Of a stretch of DNA of 52,500 bases, positions 41,301 to 50,307 are shown piece after piece. The stretch is from Symsagittifera roscoffensis (Eukaryota; Xenacoelomorpha; Acoela; Convolutidae): NCBI RefSeq assembly GCF_963678635.1, contig NC_087068.1, positions 4,272,957 through 4,325,456 on the forward strand, given 5' to 3'. Positions within the stretch are counted from its first letter, which is position 1; each line of letters starts with the position of its first letter. The notes beneath the pieces were generated by a model. It made no database searches. It saw only the letters and a list, made by a program, of their open reading frames with translations, and was not told the DNA's origin. A program made the translations under genes and the position numbers.

Positions 41301-44055
41301 GATTATAGCTGAATAACAGATTTTGTACGTTCCTTGTTTTTGTCAATCAATAGTTGCAATAATTCTTTAACAATTGGGTCTAAACTCGCTGAATCCAAAA
41401 TGAAATTCAAACGCAAAGAATTTGCTTCCGTTTGCTCGAAAATTCAAGCGATCATTTTCTTTGCTCTGAAACTATTTAATAAGTTTATCACAACAATTAG
41501 GCTAAAATTGTTTCCATAATAGTTTCATAGTCATTGAAATAATTTTTTTATAATCGTATCAAAAAAGCTCAGTCTCGAAGATCGCCATTAGAAAATTTAT
41601 GCCTATTTTCAGACGTTTCTGATGACGGGATAAGGGTTGCGGCATGGAACAGTTGTGCTATAAATTGAGACGGCGTATTGTCAAACAGATGAAAAATGAA
41701 AACAAGCTCTAAACACTAACTGCTGCGCACGGGGGCTCAACAATTAGCATGCGGGCTTATAGTCATGCGATAATTGCTTTACTCAGGCGAAAAACAAGTT
41801 AACCTAAAAAGTCTGAAATCTTCAATTATTACTCGATTTTGTATGTTTAAGATTCATATTTCCACAATTAATAGTTTGGAATAGTGTCTTCCTTCCTTAA
41901 AATTGCAAAAATTGAATAAGCAGAATTTGAATTTTCAAACGACATTCTTGTACAAGGGCATGCTAATTGACGCATATGCTATTAGGTCGGTCCCGCATCG
42001 TACATACTTCATTAAAAATTTGAAATCTTTCAGAGGAGGTCGGACAATAAGAAAACGAGCTACTAATTTTATTTTTTAAAAGTTTTTTTCGCTTTACATT
42101 ATTTTGAATAAACATTTCTTGTTGTTTCCGCATTTTTAGAATAAAAACAATTCAAATCAAATTTAAAAAAAAACAAAGTTGAGTATAAGAGCTTCTGTGA
42201 CTATGAAATAAAAAGCACTTATCTTAGATATCAAGCTCTGATAACGGCTTTTGAGGGTCTTATCTTGATAATATTGATCTAACAGAGATTATTTGTGTTT
42301 TTACTAATAAGTTATCACTTTTTATAGCTTGGTTAGTTTGTTAAAGAATTAAGCTCACTTTGTACGTGTACGCAGAAGGAGCCGTAGATGCCCCCAAATG
42401 AAGTGTCACTTTCATTGATGATGGCACAGGTCTTCAGGTAGATACAGTGGGTGTTACTCTCCTCCGGACAAGACGCAGACTAGTTGCAGTAAATGCAAAA
42501 CAATATTGTAAAAGCACACATTATGATTTTTCTATTTTTTTTTTGAAAACGAGATTGTATAGAATAAGTTGAAAATTGTTTGCCAAATTTGGTCTCATTG
42601 ACGACAACGTTTCGTGAAAGTTTTCATCCGTAAAGTACAGAGTTCAAGAAAAAGTTTTTTGGAGTGAAATATGATGAATATGAGTTTTTGCGAAAACGTT
42701 CAATTTATTTCTGCAAGCAATTTGCTTTGTAATGATGAATCATACTTAAGTTTCCAAAGTTTTTAATTTGAGCAGGTATAGCCGATTGCTGTGCTTATAG
42801 CATAGCAATTTCCAATAGCGCTTTCACAGAAGTTTGAAAGTTTTATCGCAGGATTTTTTTTTTCGTTTTTTGAAAACTTTTTGATTGATTATTGATTTTT
42901 TTTGCTATTAAGAACAAAAAAGATTGGCCAATAGTTTACAGGAATTATTTGTTATCGCAAGTGAAATGAAGATCGGTTTTTTCTAATTGTTTGTGATTTG
43001 TAAGATTTTCGTATTCGACATCAAGACTTGGCACTAAAAAACTTGTTTGAGAACGTTTTTGTTTTATTATGGTCTAGAGATTTTTTGTTTGCTCAAGCGT
43101 CGACTCACAGGCGGCTAAAAATAACTTTTGTCCGCCGCCAATGAATATTGCTCACGTACTACTCACAGGAGGGGCGAGCAAGTTGCACTGACTGCCATCG
43201 ATCTGGAGGCCATAGGTTGCCCCCAAAGCAACAGCCGCCTGCATCTTCACCCCACAGTCCTCACTCCCCCTCAGACCACTGATGTCCGCCTGAATACATG
43301 CCGGACAACTCACCCCCTGACCCAGCACATAGCTAAACAAAGGGAGACACTTTGAAACTGAGTAAACGCGGATAAAATAATCAAGATTTTCCGTCTAATC
43401 TTAGTTGAAACCCATTTTTTTCCTTTATTGATAGTACTATTTTTTTCGACTTTTTTCATTGTAAAAAGCGATGATTGATTGAAGAATCATATGAAAACCG
43501 GTCCAATGTTAAATAAGCAGGTGTTTGATAATGTATAAATTTTCACCATTTGAGAAAAACTACTAAATTTAAAACTTTTTTTTCTTATCAAATATTGAGT
43601 CGGAAAACTTGAGTTCGATCTGAAAAGGAGGATACAGAAAAAGCTTTTCTGGATTGAGACTGGTCCTATTAGGAATTCCAGATAAATGAACATTTTCCGG
43701 TTCAAGTACATCAATCCATGTGGTATGCTGCTTTGTTAACGAAAAAGTACGTTTTATCCAATGGAACGCGCAACGATCAAATCTGCGACTAAAACTCATC
43801 AAAAAAAGGAAAACATCCCATCAATGGTTTCCATTGATTGGTGGGGTTGCCTACCGTTCATTGAAATTTGCTATCATCAGAAACTTCGCTACTTTGCATG
43901 GCTGCCTAATGAAACTCGCGTGACTTAAAGAGAAAACCTTTGGCAAATACATAAAAAGATTGGAAAAATGAGTATGATGAGTATAACCTGGTCTGCAGCA
44001 GCATTATCGAGATTGCCAGTGCAATTTGCGAACCAGTCGGCGAAGCTTTTTTCAT
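32054..44055 (-). CDS. P1: cysteine-rich secreted/membrane-anchored protein, 6 exons, 336 aa, family unknown
   Basis: Exons on the minus strand: 44055-43988, 43332-43167, 42479-42359, 33663-33463, 33115-32940 and 32332-32054. They sum to 1011 nt. Every junction is GT/AG, and phases 2, 0, 1, 1 and 0 are mutually consistent. I do not recognise the family. Visible: an N-terminal signal peptide (MKKASPTGSQIALAISIMLL); a mature part with about 20 Cys including CPAC, EDCG and DCC motifs; N-glycosylation sequons NES, NVT and NGT; a DDDDDK acidic patch; then a 16-residue hydrophobic stretch (APTVLLALVLLVSSVF) and the tail SPKMMSELQA. This suggests a cell-surface protein held by a C-terminal membrane helix or a GPI signal; the polar tail favours a helix. 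The 8.7 kb third intron is filled by LINE sequence. A tandem paralogue (P2) lies just upstream. Function unknown. Confidence 0.8.
32940..33115 (-). CDS. P1 exon 5
   Basis: Acceptor TTTTCTACTAG, donor GAG followed by GTCAAC (weak but matched by GAG/GTCAGC in P2). It encodes LVDHVGQICVNVTYSNDLGD through FVTLTIDSAAE with two Cys and one NVT sequon. Confidence 0.85.
33463..33663 (-). CDS. P1 exon 4
   Basis: Acceptor TTTTTGTCTAG, donor CTCG followed by GTAAGATT. It encodes CLRTLLQAVENP, VICGMIDNNRGCGDINDLW and SGCTMDCCQASGNDDTCRSL, the most Cys-dense exon (7 Cys). Its phase matches exon 3 across the 8.7 kb intron. Confidence 0.85.
33664..34351. repeat. Intron 3 of P1: GTCGAG/GGTCGAGCACAG-rich sequence
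   Basis: Contains repeated GGTCGAGAAAGTC, GTCGAGCACAGTCAAAACATA and related motifs at 33790-33945. They resemble the tail sequence of the LINE units that follow, so this is probably a further diverged LINE tail. Confidence 0.5.
34352..35931 (-). mobile_element. LINE 3'-end tandem unit U1 (1.58 kb)
   Basis: Right part (about 35345-35931, minus strand) encodes the C-terminal RT region: FFADDTKIVGSGKIP, INDWCNVNKLSIYADKSK, FKYLVIKVNKKLNF, KLNGVLYRARSCVSKQTLIR and YGCTSKTNLDKIFLIQKKII, with FADD as the catalytic motif and one stop upstream. Left part is a non-coding tail with a CATACATACATGCATGCATA microsatellite and GTCGAGAAA-type repeats. Confidence 0.75.
35932..37510 (-). mobile_element. LINE 3'-end tandem unit U2 (1.58 kb)
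   Basis: Near-identical to U1 at an offset of 1580 bp: the same tail, the same microsatellite and the same RT C-terminal segment (36943-37500). It has a frame break in the part corresponding to the KVNKKLNF region. Confidence 0.75.
38060..39590 (-). pseudogene. LINE ORF2 reverse transcriptase relic
   Basis: Pieces in order: KLSTGHDGLSNKMVRLFAPV (38946-39236 frame) then NYRPISHLPTISEVFEKL, corresponding to RT blocks with DGIS and YRPIS. Then about 38600-38815 gives AFDTVDHDIL, GFGGNFFNLL and CAQGSVWVP. Finally, a C-terminal segment matches U1 and U2. Several stops break it. Confidence 0.75.
39595..40440 (-). pseudogene. LINE ORF2 endonuclease (APE-type) relic
   Basis: Frames 40205-40414, 39959-40201 and 39595-39978 together give LRGTWLTIKDCLEMFQLDGY, VVVYLFFVKTGVESI, LLKGTPIIVGDFNIGIFSYD and EPTRVTNNSATCIDHWIS with TISEHYALFAEL. 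GDFN and SDH/SEHY are the catalytic signatures of exonuclease-endonuclease-phosphatase domains in LINEs. Two frame changes. Confidence 0.8.
40563..41540 (-). pseudogene. LINE ORF1 relic (coiled coil and RRM-like region)
   Basis: A 208-codon open frame from 41189 has ENNLKACHSLYPVEDFNRPP, IFAKFIRFDKKNSLWNRK and a Ser/Thr/Lys-rich tail. The first patch resembles ORF1p/RRM 'RPPPIFVKF'-type blocks. Upstream (to about 41530), broken by stops, a heptad-like LDPIVKELLQLLIDKNKER stretch suggests the coiled coil. Assigned as ORF1 by position immediately upstream of the endonuclease. Confidence 0.6.
42359..42479 (-). CDS. P1 exon 3
   Basis: Acceptor TGCAACTAG, donor CAAA followed by GTGAGC. It encodes SASCPEESNTHCIYLKTCAI and NESDTSFGGIYGSFCVHVQ in 121 bp, with four Cys. 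It is too short for ORF scanning but joins exon 2 (phase 0) and exon 4 (phase 1) perfectly. This linkage across the LINE-filled intron is inferred from phase and cysteine pattern. Confidence 0.75.
42480..43166. other. Intron 2 of P1
   Basis: Non-coding. Contains a small hairpin at about 42785-42809 (ATTGCTGTGCT / AGCATAGCAAT around TAT). Confidence 0.5.
43167..43332 (-). CDS. P1 exon 2
   Basis: Acceptor CTTTGTTTAG, perfect donor CCT followed by GTGAGT. It encodes YVLGQGVSCPACIQADISGL, RGSEDCGVKMQAAVALGATY and QIDGSQCNLLAPP. It is GC-richer than its surroundings, as expected of coding sequence here. The CPAC motif at the start of the mature protein is notable. Confidence 0.85.
43988..44055 (-). 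CDS. P1 exon 1: signal peptide
   Basis: ATG at 44055, encoding MKKASPTGSQIALAISIMLL then QT, ending CCAG at a GTTATA donor (phase 2, completing Ser with the first base of exon 2). A positively charged start followed by a hydrophobic core is a classic signal peptide. The donor is weak, so the exact junction is the least certain of the gene. Confidence 0.7.
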
Positions 44056-45554
44056 CTTGTCGTTTCTCGCGGGCAGCCTCAATTTGATTTGATTATTGAT
44101 TTCGAGTTTTGAGTTATTGAATGTTAACATCAAAAAACAGCAACCGCTTGTTTTGTGTCATTAACCAAAACAAAACCGTTACAAGACTGTTCGTATCAGG
44201 GAGAAGTATTCAATGTACCGACTGCCCTTTAGGTGCTGCTAAAAACGTTTTTTTATTAAAAAAATTGATAATTTTTTCAAAAACAAAGAAAAAAATTTGA
44301 ACTTTTTTCATTTTTGTCATCCTGCAGGCCTTGAAAACAAATGAAGTAACGTGTTTAGTGTCAACTAACGTAATAATAAGTCCGGGATTAAATCGCCGCT
44401 GGAAGCAAAAATTAAAAATTTAAAAACTTTTCACCCTCTACCGATTTAAAATGTTCCACCATCTACTTAAGATGGCTGGTGGGGGAATAAAAAAAAAATG
44501 CAAAAAATAGTTTTTTTTTTTCGATTAACTCATCAATTTTTAACGAAAAATTTGCTTAACGACTTGATACTACGGCAGTCGGAAAAGTCAATGCGTGCGT
44601 TGATACGAATAGTTTGTCTCTAATAAAATAAAACAGTTTGATAAACAAGTTAAAGTTTTGCCGCAAAATGAACGCAATTTAACAAATCTATTTGAAAGAG
44701 AAAACCGGCAAAATTAGAGATCATCACGACCAGAAAAAACTTGTTAGAAGCAAAAACGTGAACAATATCAATAAAAAGTTAAACGAATCAGTAATTTGAG
44801 TCAGAATCAAAAATTTTGATCACAGATCACACTACAAAAAAACTGCACCAACTTGAATAAATTTGAGTATGACGTCAGAATACGTCGGATTTTTCCGCAT
44901 CAATTTTTTGAGTTGATTAGTTGCACATTTACCAAAAATAGATCGTAATTCAAATGAATGGTCATCTGATTGTTTAAAAAGATTTATGAAACAATTTTCG
45001 TCTTTTCGCCAACTTTGTTTTGAACTTTTCCCATTTTTTTGCAAATTGGAGTTTGTGTTTAGAAGTTAATTCAAATTGATTATACAATTTCAGAGCTAAA
45101 TCGAAACGTTGTGTGATAATATAATACAAGAGGAACGTTTTCCAAATTCATTTGGCATTAGCTGGCAAGACAAAGCCAGCTTGAAGAGCAAGACGGGAAA
45201 GGTAGTAATTTATAGGGAAGCATCGCCACTATAAGCCCGCCAGTTTTCTCAAACACTCTCAGATTAAAAGATCAAGGAAAAATTTTTAATTAGAATAGTC
45301 GAAGTGCATCAGCATTAAAGTCATTGGATCGTTTCAAACTTAAAACGAAAGTTATTCTCATTCAACGCTTCATTTACACAAAATCTTCCCGAATTGAACA
45401 ATTTTGCACCAATCAGTTATCATCGCGCTTGTAAAACAGCGGTCACTCTGTCGATTGGTATGAAATTTGTGACCAAATTCGTGGTTGAAGATAATTGACT
45501 CTAATAAAGTTGGGTTCAAATATTTTGATTTAGAGTGTTTGCTTTTTGTTGATT
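44056..45554. other. Intergenic region between P1 and P2
   Basis: Contains a TGTTCCGACT-family fragment at about 44181-44330 (ACAAGACTGTTCGTATCAGG). The block at 45127-45554 is paralogous to the 3' flank of P1. The minus-strand frame 44832-45044 has no recognised domain. The P1 promoter should lie near 44060-44200, but no motif can be asserted. Confidence 0.45.
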
Positions 45555-45845
45555 TTAGGCCAGAAGATTTGTCATCATCTTGGGAGAGACGACAGAAGAA
45601 ACCAACAGGACCAGCGCAAGGAGTACAGTCGGTGCGGGCGTGTCTGTTGCCAGACTTCCTTTGTCATCGTCATCATCGTCGTCTCCGAGACATTCCGTCA
45701 TTTTGATATACTGCACGGGGTGTGTGGTTCCGATTTCGGCTCTGTAGGTATCCAGAGATGACTGCATCGCACATGCGTCCATTGTAGTTTCCGGGTAAGT
45801 CTTGATCGTGAAGGCCAACACAGTTCCGTCAACACACATCGCATC
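45555..45845 (-). CDS. P2 exon c (last)
   Basis: Acceptor TTGTTTAAG then GATGCGATG as in P1. Encodes DAMCVDGTVLAF to VVSPKMMTNLLA and TAA, with a run of Asp residues (DDDDDDDK) before the membrane segment. Confidence 0.8.
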   Translation of the reverse strand, partial: DAMCVDGTVLAFTIKTYPETTMDACAMQSSLDTYRAEIGTTHPVQYIKMTECLGDDDDDDDKGSLATDTPAPTVLLALVLLVSSVVSPKMMTNLLA

Positions 45846-47267
45846 CTTAAACAAAGGATGGGAAAATTCTAAAACACCTAATTTTGGTCCCGAATTTAAC
45901 GAGAGAAAGTGAAAAACGAAAAGACGAAGTAACTGAGCATGGAAATAGGATGTATTTTTTGTTATAGTGCAAATTGGTTTTCATTTCTCGACTAAGCGAA
46001 AAACAAATCTTGAAAAGTTGAAAAATTCATACTGAAATTAATACTTGAGCTTAGAAATCATGTTTGATTGAGAATCAGAGGCGGATCTAGAATTTTCGCG
46101 AGGGGACAGAATTTCATAAATTTTTCGAAATTTTATCGATCTTTTTTTAGGCTGACCAAACTGATTTTTCGAACTCTCACAAATTATCATAAAGATCGTA
46201 GTTTGACCAAACTTGCTGCGCCAGAGGCAAATTTTTGAAAACAAAACAGTCTAAAAAAGGCGTTTTAGGTTCTTTTTGGAAAATTTTGACTAAAAAATCG
46301 CGTCTTTTGAGAGCGCGCGTAACCCTCAAATTTAGCATATATTGGCGCCAAAGACGCCTTTAGAAAAAATTTAGAGTCCGAGAGCCAAAAATGGAGATCT
46401 TAAAGTAGTACAAAGGGGGGACTTTGATTGACTTCATTGTCAATCTCTTTAGTTTTTCAGAAGGAAACTGAAAAAAGACACAAAGTGAGTAACTCTGCTG
46501 ACCTCGGCTGCCGAGTCGATGGCGAGAGTGACAAAAGAGTGGATAGTGCATGAGGCATAGGGGTATGCATCCCCCATCACTTCATTCTTCAGGTCACTGT
46601 AGGCAGCTGAAGAAGTGTCCCCAAGGTCACTGCTGTAGGTCACATTTACACAGATCTGACCCACGTGGTCAACCATGGCTGATTAGAGGAAACAAAAGAA
46701 AGACAGACAATGACGTCACTTTCTTAACTCATTTTCATTTTTCGACTTCCTTGTGTTAGTATAAGTTATTATCCTGTCTGTTGAAAAATTGTTTTGTCCG
46801 AATGAAAAGAGAAAAATTAGAAAATCCGCAAATTAAAAGATTGCGTAATGCAGCTAGAAATGTATTGAGTTGCATAAAACACGGTTTTAGAGATGGAAAA
46901 AATTGGAGCAAGTTTCATCAACGGAAAACATCAACAGGCCAACAGGCTGCTGTCATTCCAGCAATGGATAGCACTACTGCTGGGAAAATATATTCCTTTT
47001 TATATGTTTGGATTTGTAATTTGGAAAAATATCAGTTTTCTTTCTGTTGATAAAATGTATATGCAATCATACTGAGCGCCCTGCAGGAATCGTCGCTTCC
47101 GGATGCCTCGCAACAGTCCAGAGTGCAGCCGGATGCAGTCAAGCCCTGTGCACTCCACTGGCTGTTGATGTCGCTACATCCGCCGTCATTGTCCATCATG
47201 CCACAAATGACACCGTCTGGCATGCCAGCTGCCAGGGGGTTGCCAACCAGCAGGGTACGCAGACACG
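45555..47267 (-). CDS. P2: paralogue of P1, last three exons only (5' exons not in window)
   Basis: Exons on the minus strand: 47267-47073, 46678-46503 and 45845-45555. They match P1 exons 4, 5 and 6 in length, phase and cysteine spacing (CLRTLLVGNPL, VICGMMDNDGGCSDINSQW, MVDHVGQICVNVTYSSDLGD, DAMCVDGTVLAFTIKTYPET, then an Asp-rich patch and the hydrophobic TVLLALVLLVSSVV). All three are open with intact splice sites. No homologue of P1 exons 1-3 was found between 47268 and 52500. The start of P2 is therefore either further upstream, beyond the FZ-CRD gene, or lost. The AATAAA present after P1 is mutated here. It may be a working gene with a very long intron or a 5'-truncated duplicate. Confidence 0.75.
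46076..46440 (+). mobile_element. hAT-MITE remnant in a P2 intron
   Basis: CAGAGGCGGATCTAGAATTT at the left is the family end. GGCGCCAAAGACGCCTTTAG and GAGAGCGCGCGT are internal landmarks. The right end decays into GGGGGGACTTTGATTGAC without the CGCCCCTG terminus, so it is truncated. Confidence 0.7.
46503..46678 (-). CDS. P2 exon b
   Basis: Acceptor CTCTAATCAG, donor GAG followed by GTCAGC, the same length (176 bp) and phase as P1 exon 5. Encodes MVDHVGQICVNVTYSSDLGD through HSFVTLAIDSAAE. The intron between this exon and the next carries a hAT-MITE remnant. Confidence 0.85.
47073..47267 (-). CDS. P2 exon a
   Basis: Acceptor TTGTGTAG, donor GCTCA followed by GTATGATT. Encodes CLRTLLVGNPLAAGMPDGVI, CGMMDNDGGCSDINSQWSAQ and CTLDCCEASGSDDSCRAL; 6 bp shorter than P1 exon 4. 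Seven Cys retained. Confidence 0.85.
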
Positions 47268-47351
47268 CTACACAACGAATGAGAGTGTAGATAGTACTAT
47301 TTTTGGAAAGTATTTTTTGATGTACAATTTAATTATATATAAAAAATAAGC

Positions 47352-47480
47352 TGTAAAGCTTATTGCATGGCAAGATTTTGCCTGTACAAGCTGTTCCATC
47401 AACTAATTGTAATAATTAGTTAAATAAACAGCTTGTACAGGCAAAATCACCAAGGATCATGCCATGCAATAAGCTATACA
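47352..47480. repeat. Long inverted repeat (hairpin) of about 129 bp
   Basis: The left arm TGTAAAGCTTATTGCATGGC then ATTTTGCCTGTACAAGCTGTT pairs with AACAGCTTGTACAGGCAAAAT then GCCATGCAATAAGCTATACA, with an 11-nt bulge in the right arm. The loop holds a second palindrome (AACTAATT/AATTAGTT). One mismatch in about 40 paired bases points to a recent or selected structure. It lies 85 bp upstream of the P2 acceptor of exon a. Confidence 0.8.
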
Positions 47481-47690
47481 ATTTTTTTCCATTATTTTTA
47501 AAGCCATATATTAGAAATTTAAAAAAAAACTAAATAAAGGTGCATTTAACACAAAATTCATGTCATATAATTTTTCATGTTCTATCAGACCGAGAGCTAA
47601 TTCGAGTGGGAAATGGGAAGCGTGGGGTGTTAGATGGTATCATTGTACTCTAAACTGAGGAAAAGTTGAGTTAAAATAATCATATATAAA

Positions 47691-48560
47691 ACAAGACTGC
47701 TCGTATCAGGGCAAAGCCCTGAATGTTCCGACTGCCTTTTAAGGTTTATGGAGCAGCAGTAAAAACATAAAAAATTAAATGAAATTAAATAAAATGATTT
47801 TTTTTTTCTAAATTTTATAGTTTTTTATAAAAATCATCCCCCCACACGCCATTTGAAGTACAAAAAGATAGACTTGGTTTCTTTCACAAATCAGTTATGG
47901 CAAATAAGCTTCGTTCAACCAATTTGGAACGATTTATAAGAAGGATTAAATCTCCGCTTATGCGTTATTAGCGCGAATTTAATCGCGCGTTAATTGTCCC
48001 AAATTTGTCAAATTGGTCATATATAAAACAAGACTGCTCGTATCAGGGCAAAGCCCTGAATGTTCCGACTGCCTTTTAAGGTTTATGGAGCAGCAGTAAA
48101 AACATAAAAAATTAAATGAATTTAAATAAAATGATTTTTTTTTCTAAATTTTGTAGTTTTTTATGAAAATCATCCACCCACACGCCATTTAAAGTACAAA
48201 AAGATAGACTTGGTTCCTTTCACAATTCAGTTATGGCAAATAAGCTTCGTTCAACCAATTTAGAACGATTTATAAGTAGGATTAAACCTCCGCTTACGCG
48301 TTAATAGCGCGAATTTAATCGCGCGTTAATTGTCCCAAATTGGTCAAAATGGCCGAAATGGCAATCTTTAAACCCTCATAAAATGATCATAGGTAAAATA
48401 TCTTTTCAAATTTAAGCTCAGGGCAACAATACCTTTTGAATGATATAAAAAAATTCCGTCAAAAATTGCTAGTTAAAAAGTCGAAATTTGTCTGAAGAAA
48501 AAAAAGCCCACCCCGAGCACAAATATTCCGTTACTTTCGTATCGAAAGTCGGAACAACAA
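47691..48560 (+). mobile_element. TGTTCCGACT-family element with internal 337 bp tandem duplication
   Basis: Two head-to-tail 337 bp units (47681-48017 and 48018-48354) both start CATATATAAAACAAGACTGC. They carry the AGGGCAAAGCCCTGA hairpin and GAATGTTCCGACTGCC. The second continues to the family 3' end CCGTTACTTTCGTATCGAAAG then TCGGAACA. Another partial 5' end (AAGACTACTCTTATCAAAGC, TGTTCCGACTGCC) follows directly at 48559-48612. Confidence 0.75.
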
Positions 48561-48612
48561 GACTACTCTTATCAAAGCAAACTCCTGAATGTTCCGACTG
48601 CCATTTTGTTGG

Positions 48613-49566
48613 TCTCTGATAATTTTTTGTATAGTTAACCTTAAGCAAAGGAAAAGAAAGTATACATAAACAGACGAATTTCGATCAAATAATAAGTGTT
48701 GTAAACGTTTTCGTTCAATGATGATGGCGGGAAGAGGAATGCGAAAGAGGGTGGGGGAGAGGGGGGAGGGGGGTGGTTAATGAGGTCGTCTTGGTTCGGT
48801 CAGTTATCTACAAACAGGTTGACATCCGGTTTCGCTTTTCTGATCAGAGATTTATAACCACCCTATCTGATCAAGTCTAGACTTCTTATATCGATTATTA
48901 AAACTTGTTTGCTTGTAAGTTCAACCTAGAAAACATCTAGCAAGCTCGAGCGGCATTATCGGAGATCAGTAGCTTATTCAGTTTTCTAAACTTTCTCTGT
49001 TTACGAGTTTCAAGTTGTCATTAATTTATTAATTTGTCGTCGGCCTTATTCTGTAATTTTGTTTGACTTAGAAAGTTTAAAATATAATTAGCTGTGACAG
49101 TAATAATTGTGTATCAGCTCTATTTTTTTCTGGATGCAAGGAACTGGAATAAACTCCCGCGCTGGATTTTTATGAATAATAACCAATTACATTAGGTATT
49201 CGTGTCAGTGTCCACAAAAACTAAAAGTAATCGATACTAAGGGATTAAAAATGGATTACAATCTTCTTTGTTGTCAAATCAATATATAACTCATTTCAAT
49301 TGATTATAATCGATCATAGTTCACACATTTTCAGAAATTTTCATCCCGCTTACACCCCCTGTCCCCTCCTTCTCCAACGTTTGGCATTTGCCCCTGCTTT
49401 GTGGCGGAGTCCATTCGTCGGGGAGGAAGGGGGTGTACGCGGGGATGAACATCTCCATTTTTCCTACTTTTGGAGAAAGCTGCAAAATAAGCATTACAAA
49501 TTTGCAAATAGTCAATTTTCATGGAATTTATGAAGAAAAAAATCAATGATAATGAAAACGTAAATA
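48613..49566. other. Intergenic DNA
   Basis: No supported gene. A purine-rich, G-rich tract lies at 48740-48780. The opposite-strand frames at 49300-49657 are composition artefacts near the hAT-MITE relic. Confidence 0.45.
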
Positions 49567-49915
49567 CAGGGGCGGATTTAGGGGCGGGTGGGATTAAGGG
49601 GGTGGAGAGGGCGTTTGTTTGGACGCCCCTTCTCTCAGAAATTTGACCTCCTGCCAACCCAAAGGGTCCCCCTTTGTACTACTTTAAGATATCCATATTT
49701 GGTGACGGACCCTAAGGCGCCTTGGGCGCCAATATGTATAATAATTTTTTTTAGGGGGGGGGGAGTGGGTAGGGCGCGTTGAAAAAGGGCAATTTGTTTG
49801 GCCAAAATTTTCCAAAAAGTGCCTAAAATGCCTTTTTTGGCCTGTTTGGTCGTTTGGTCGACCTAAAAAAAAAGGTCGACAAAATTTTCGAATATTTTTT
49901 TTTGAAAACCCGAAA
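49567..49915 (+). mobile_element. hAT-MITE, 3'-truncated copy
   Basis: Starts CAGGGGCGGATTTAGGGGCG and contains GGACCCTAAGGCGCCTTGGG, AGGGCGCGTTGAAAAAGGG and GGTCGACAAAATTTTCG as in the 6916 copy, but lacks a matching CGCCCCTG end. Confidence 0.75.
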
Positions 49916-50307
49916 ATCAATTAAAATCTCCCAAAATTGATTATTTGGGTCATGAAAATTGATTGTATGTTTAAGTTTTTGCCGATACAACGTAATAAAA
50001 TCATTTATTTCCCATTAAATTCTAGTGCGGGTGGTTCGAGGACGATGGATATAAATAAGTTTGGATTTAAATACTATTATAGTAAGTCGCCAAATTAACT
50101 TATAACATTTTTTAGAAGAAAAAAAGCAAAACTTAAATTCAAACTTAAGTTGGCGTATTTATTTCCACTGAATCCCCGTGGGTGTATTTTTTGACGATTG
50201 TAATCTTGATTTTGTTGCAACTTTAGATTTTTTAAAAAGTTTGCGAGCTTTAAATCAATTGAGGCAATTCACCAATCGAGGAAAACTTTTACGTCTACTC
50301 AATCATT

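Larger units (their letters stand above)
37511..41540 (-). mobile_element. LINE (CR1/Jockey-like non-LTR retrotransposon), near full-length but broken, with its own tail (U3)
   Basis: Order on the minus strand: ORF1 (about 41530-40563), apurinic endonuclease (about 40440-39595), RT (about 39590-38060), then the tail to 37511. The U3 tail matches U1 and U2 but has lost about 0.8-0.9 kb between an ATCGAGA and TCATACGTACGA junction near 38067. The RT relic shows NYRPISHLPTISEVFEKL, KAFDTVDHDILIIKLEKYGF and an AQGSV block like the LINE PQGS. Stops and frameshifts are numerous. It lies in intron 3 of P1 in the same orientation as the gene. Confidence 0.8.

Noticed and set aside
42359-47267. Possibility that 43988-44055, 43167-43332 and 42359-42479 are the 5' exons of P2
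   Set aside because: On the minus strand they lie downstream of the P2 stop codon, so in linear splicing they can only lead into the P1 exons, where phases match exactly.
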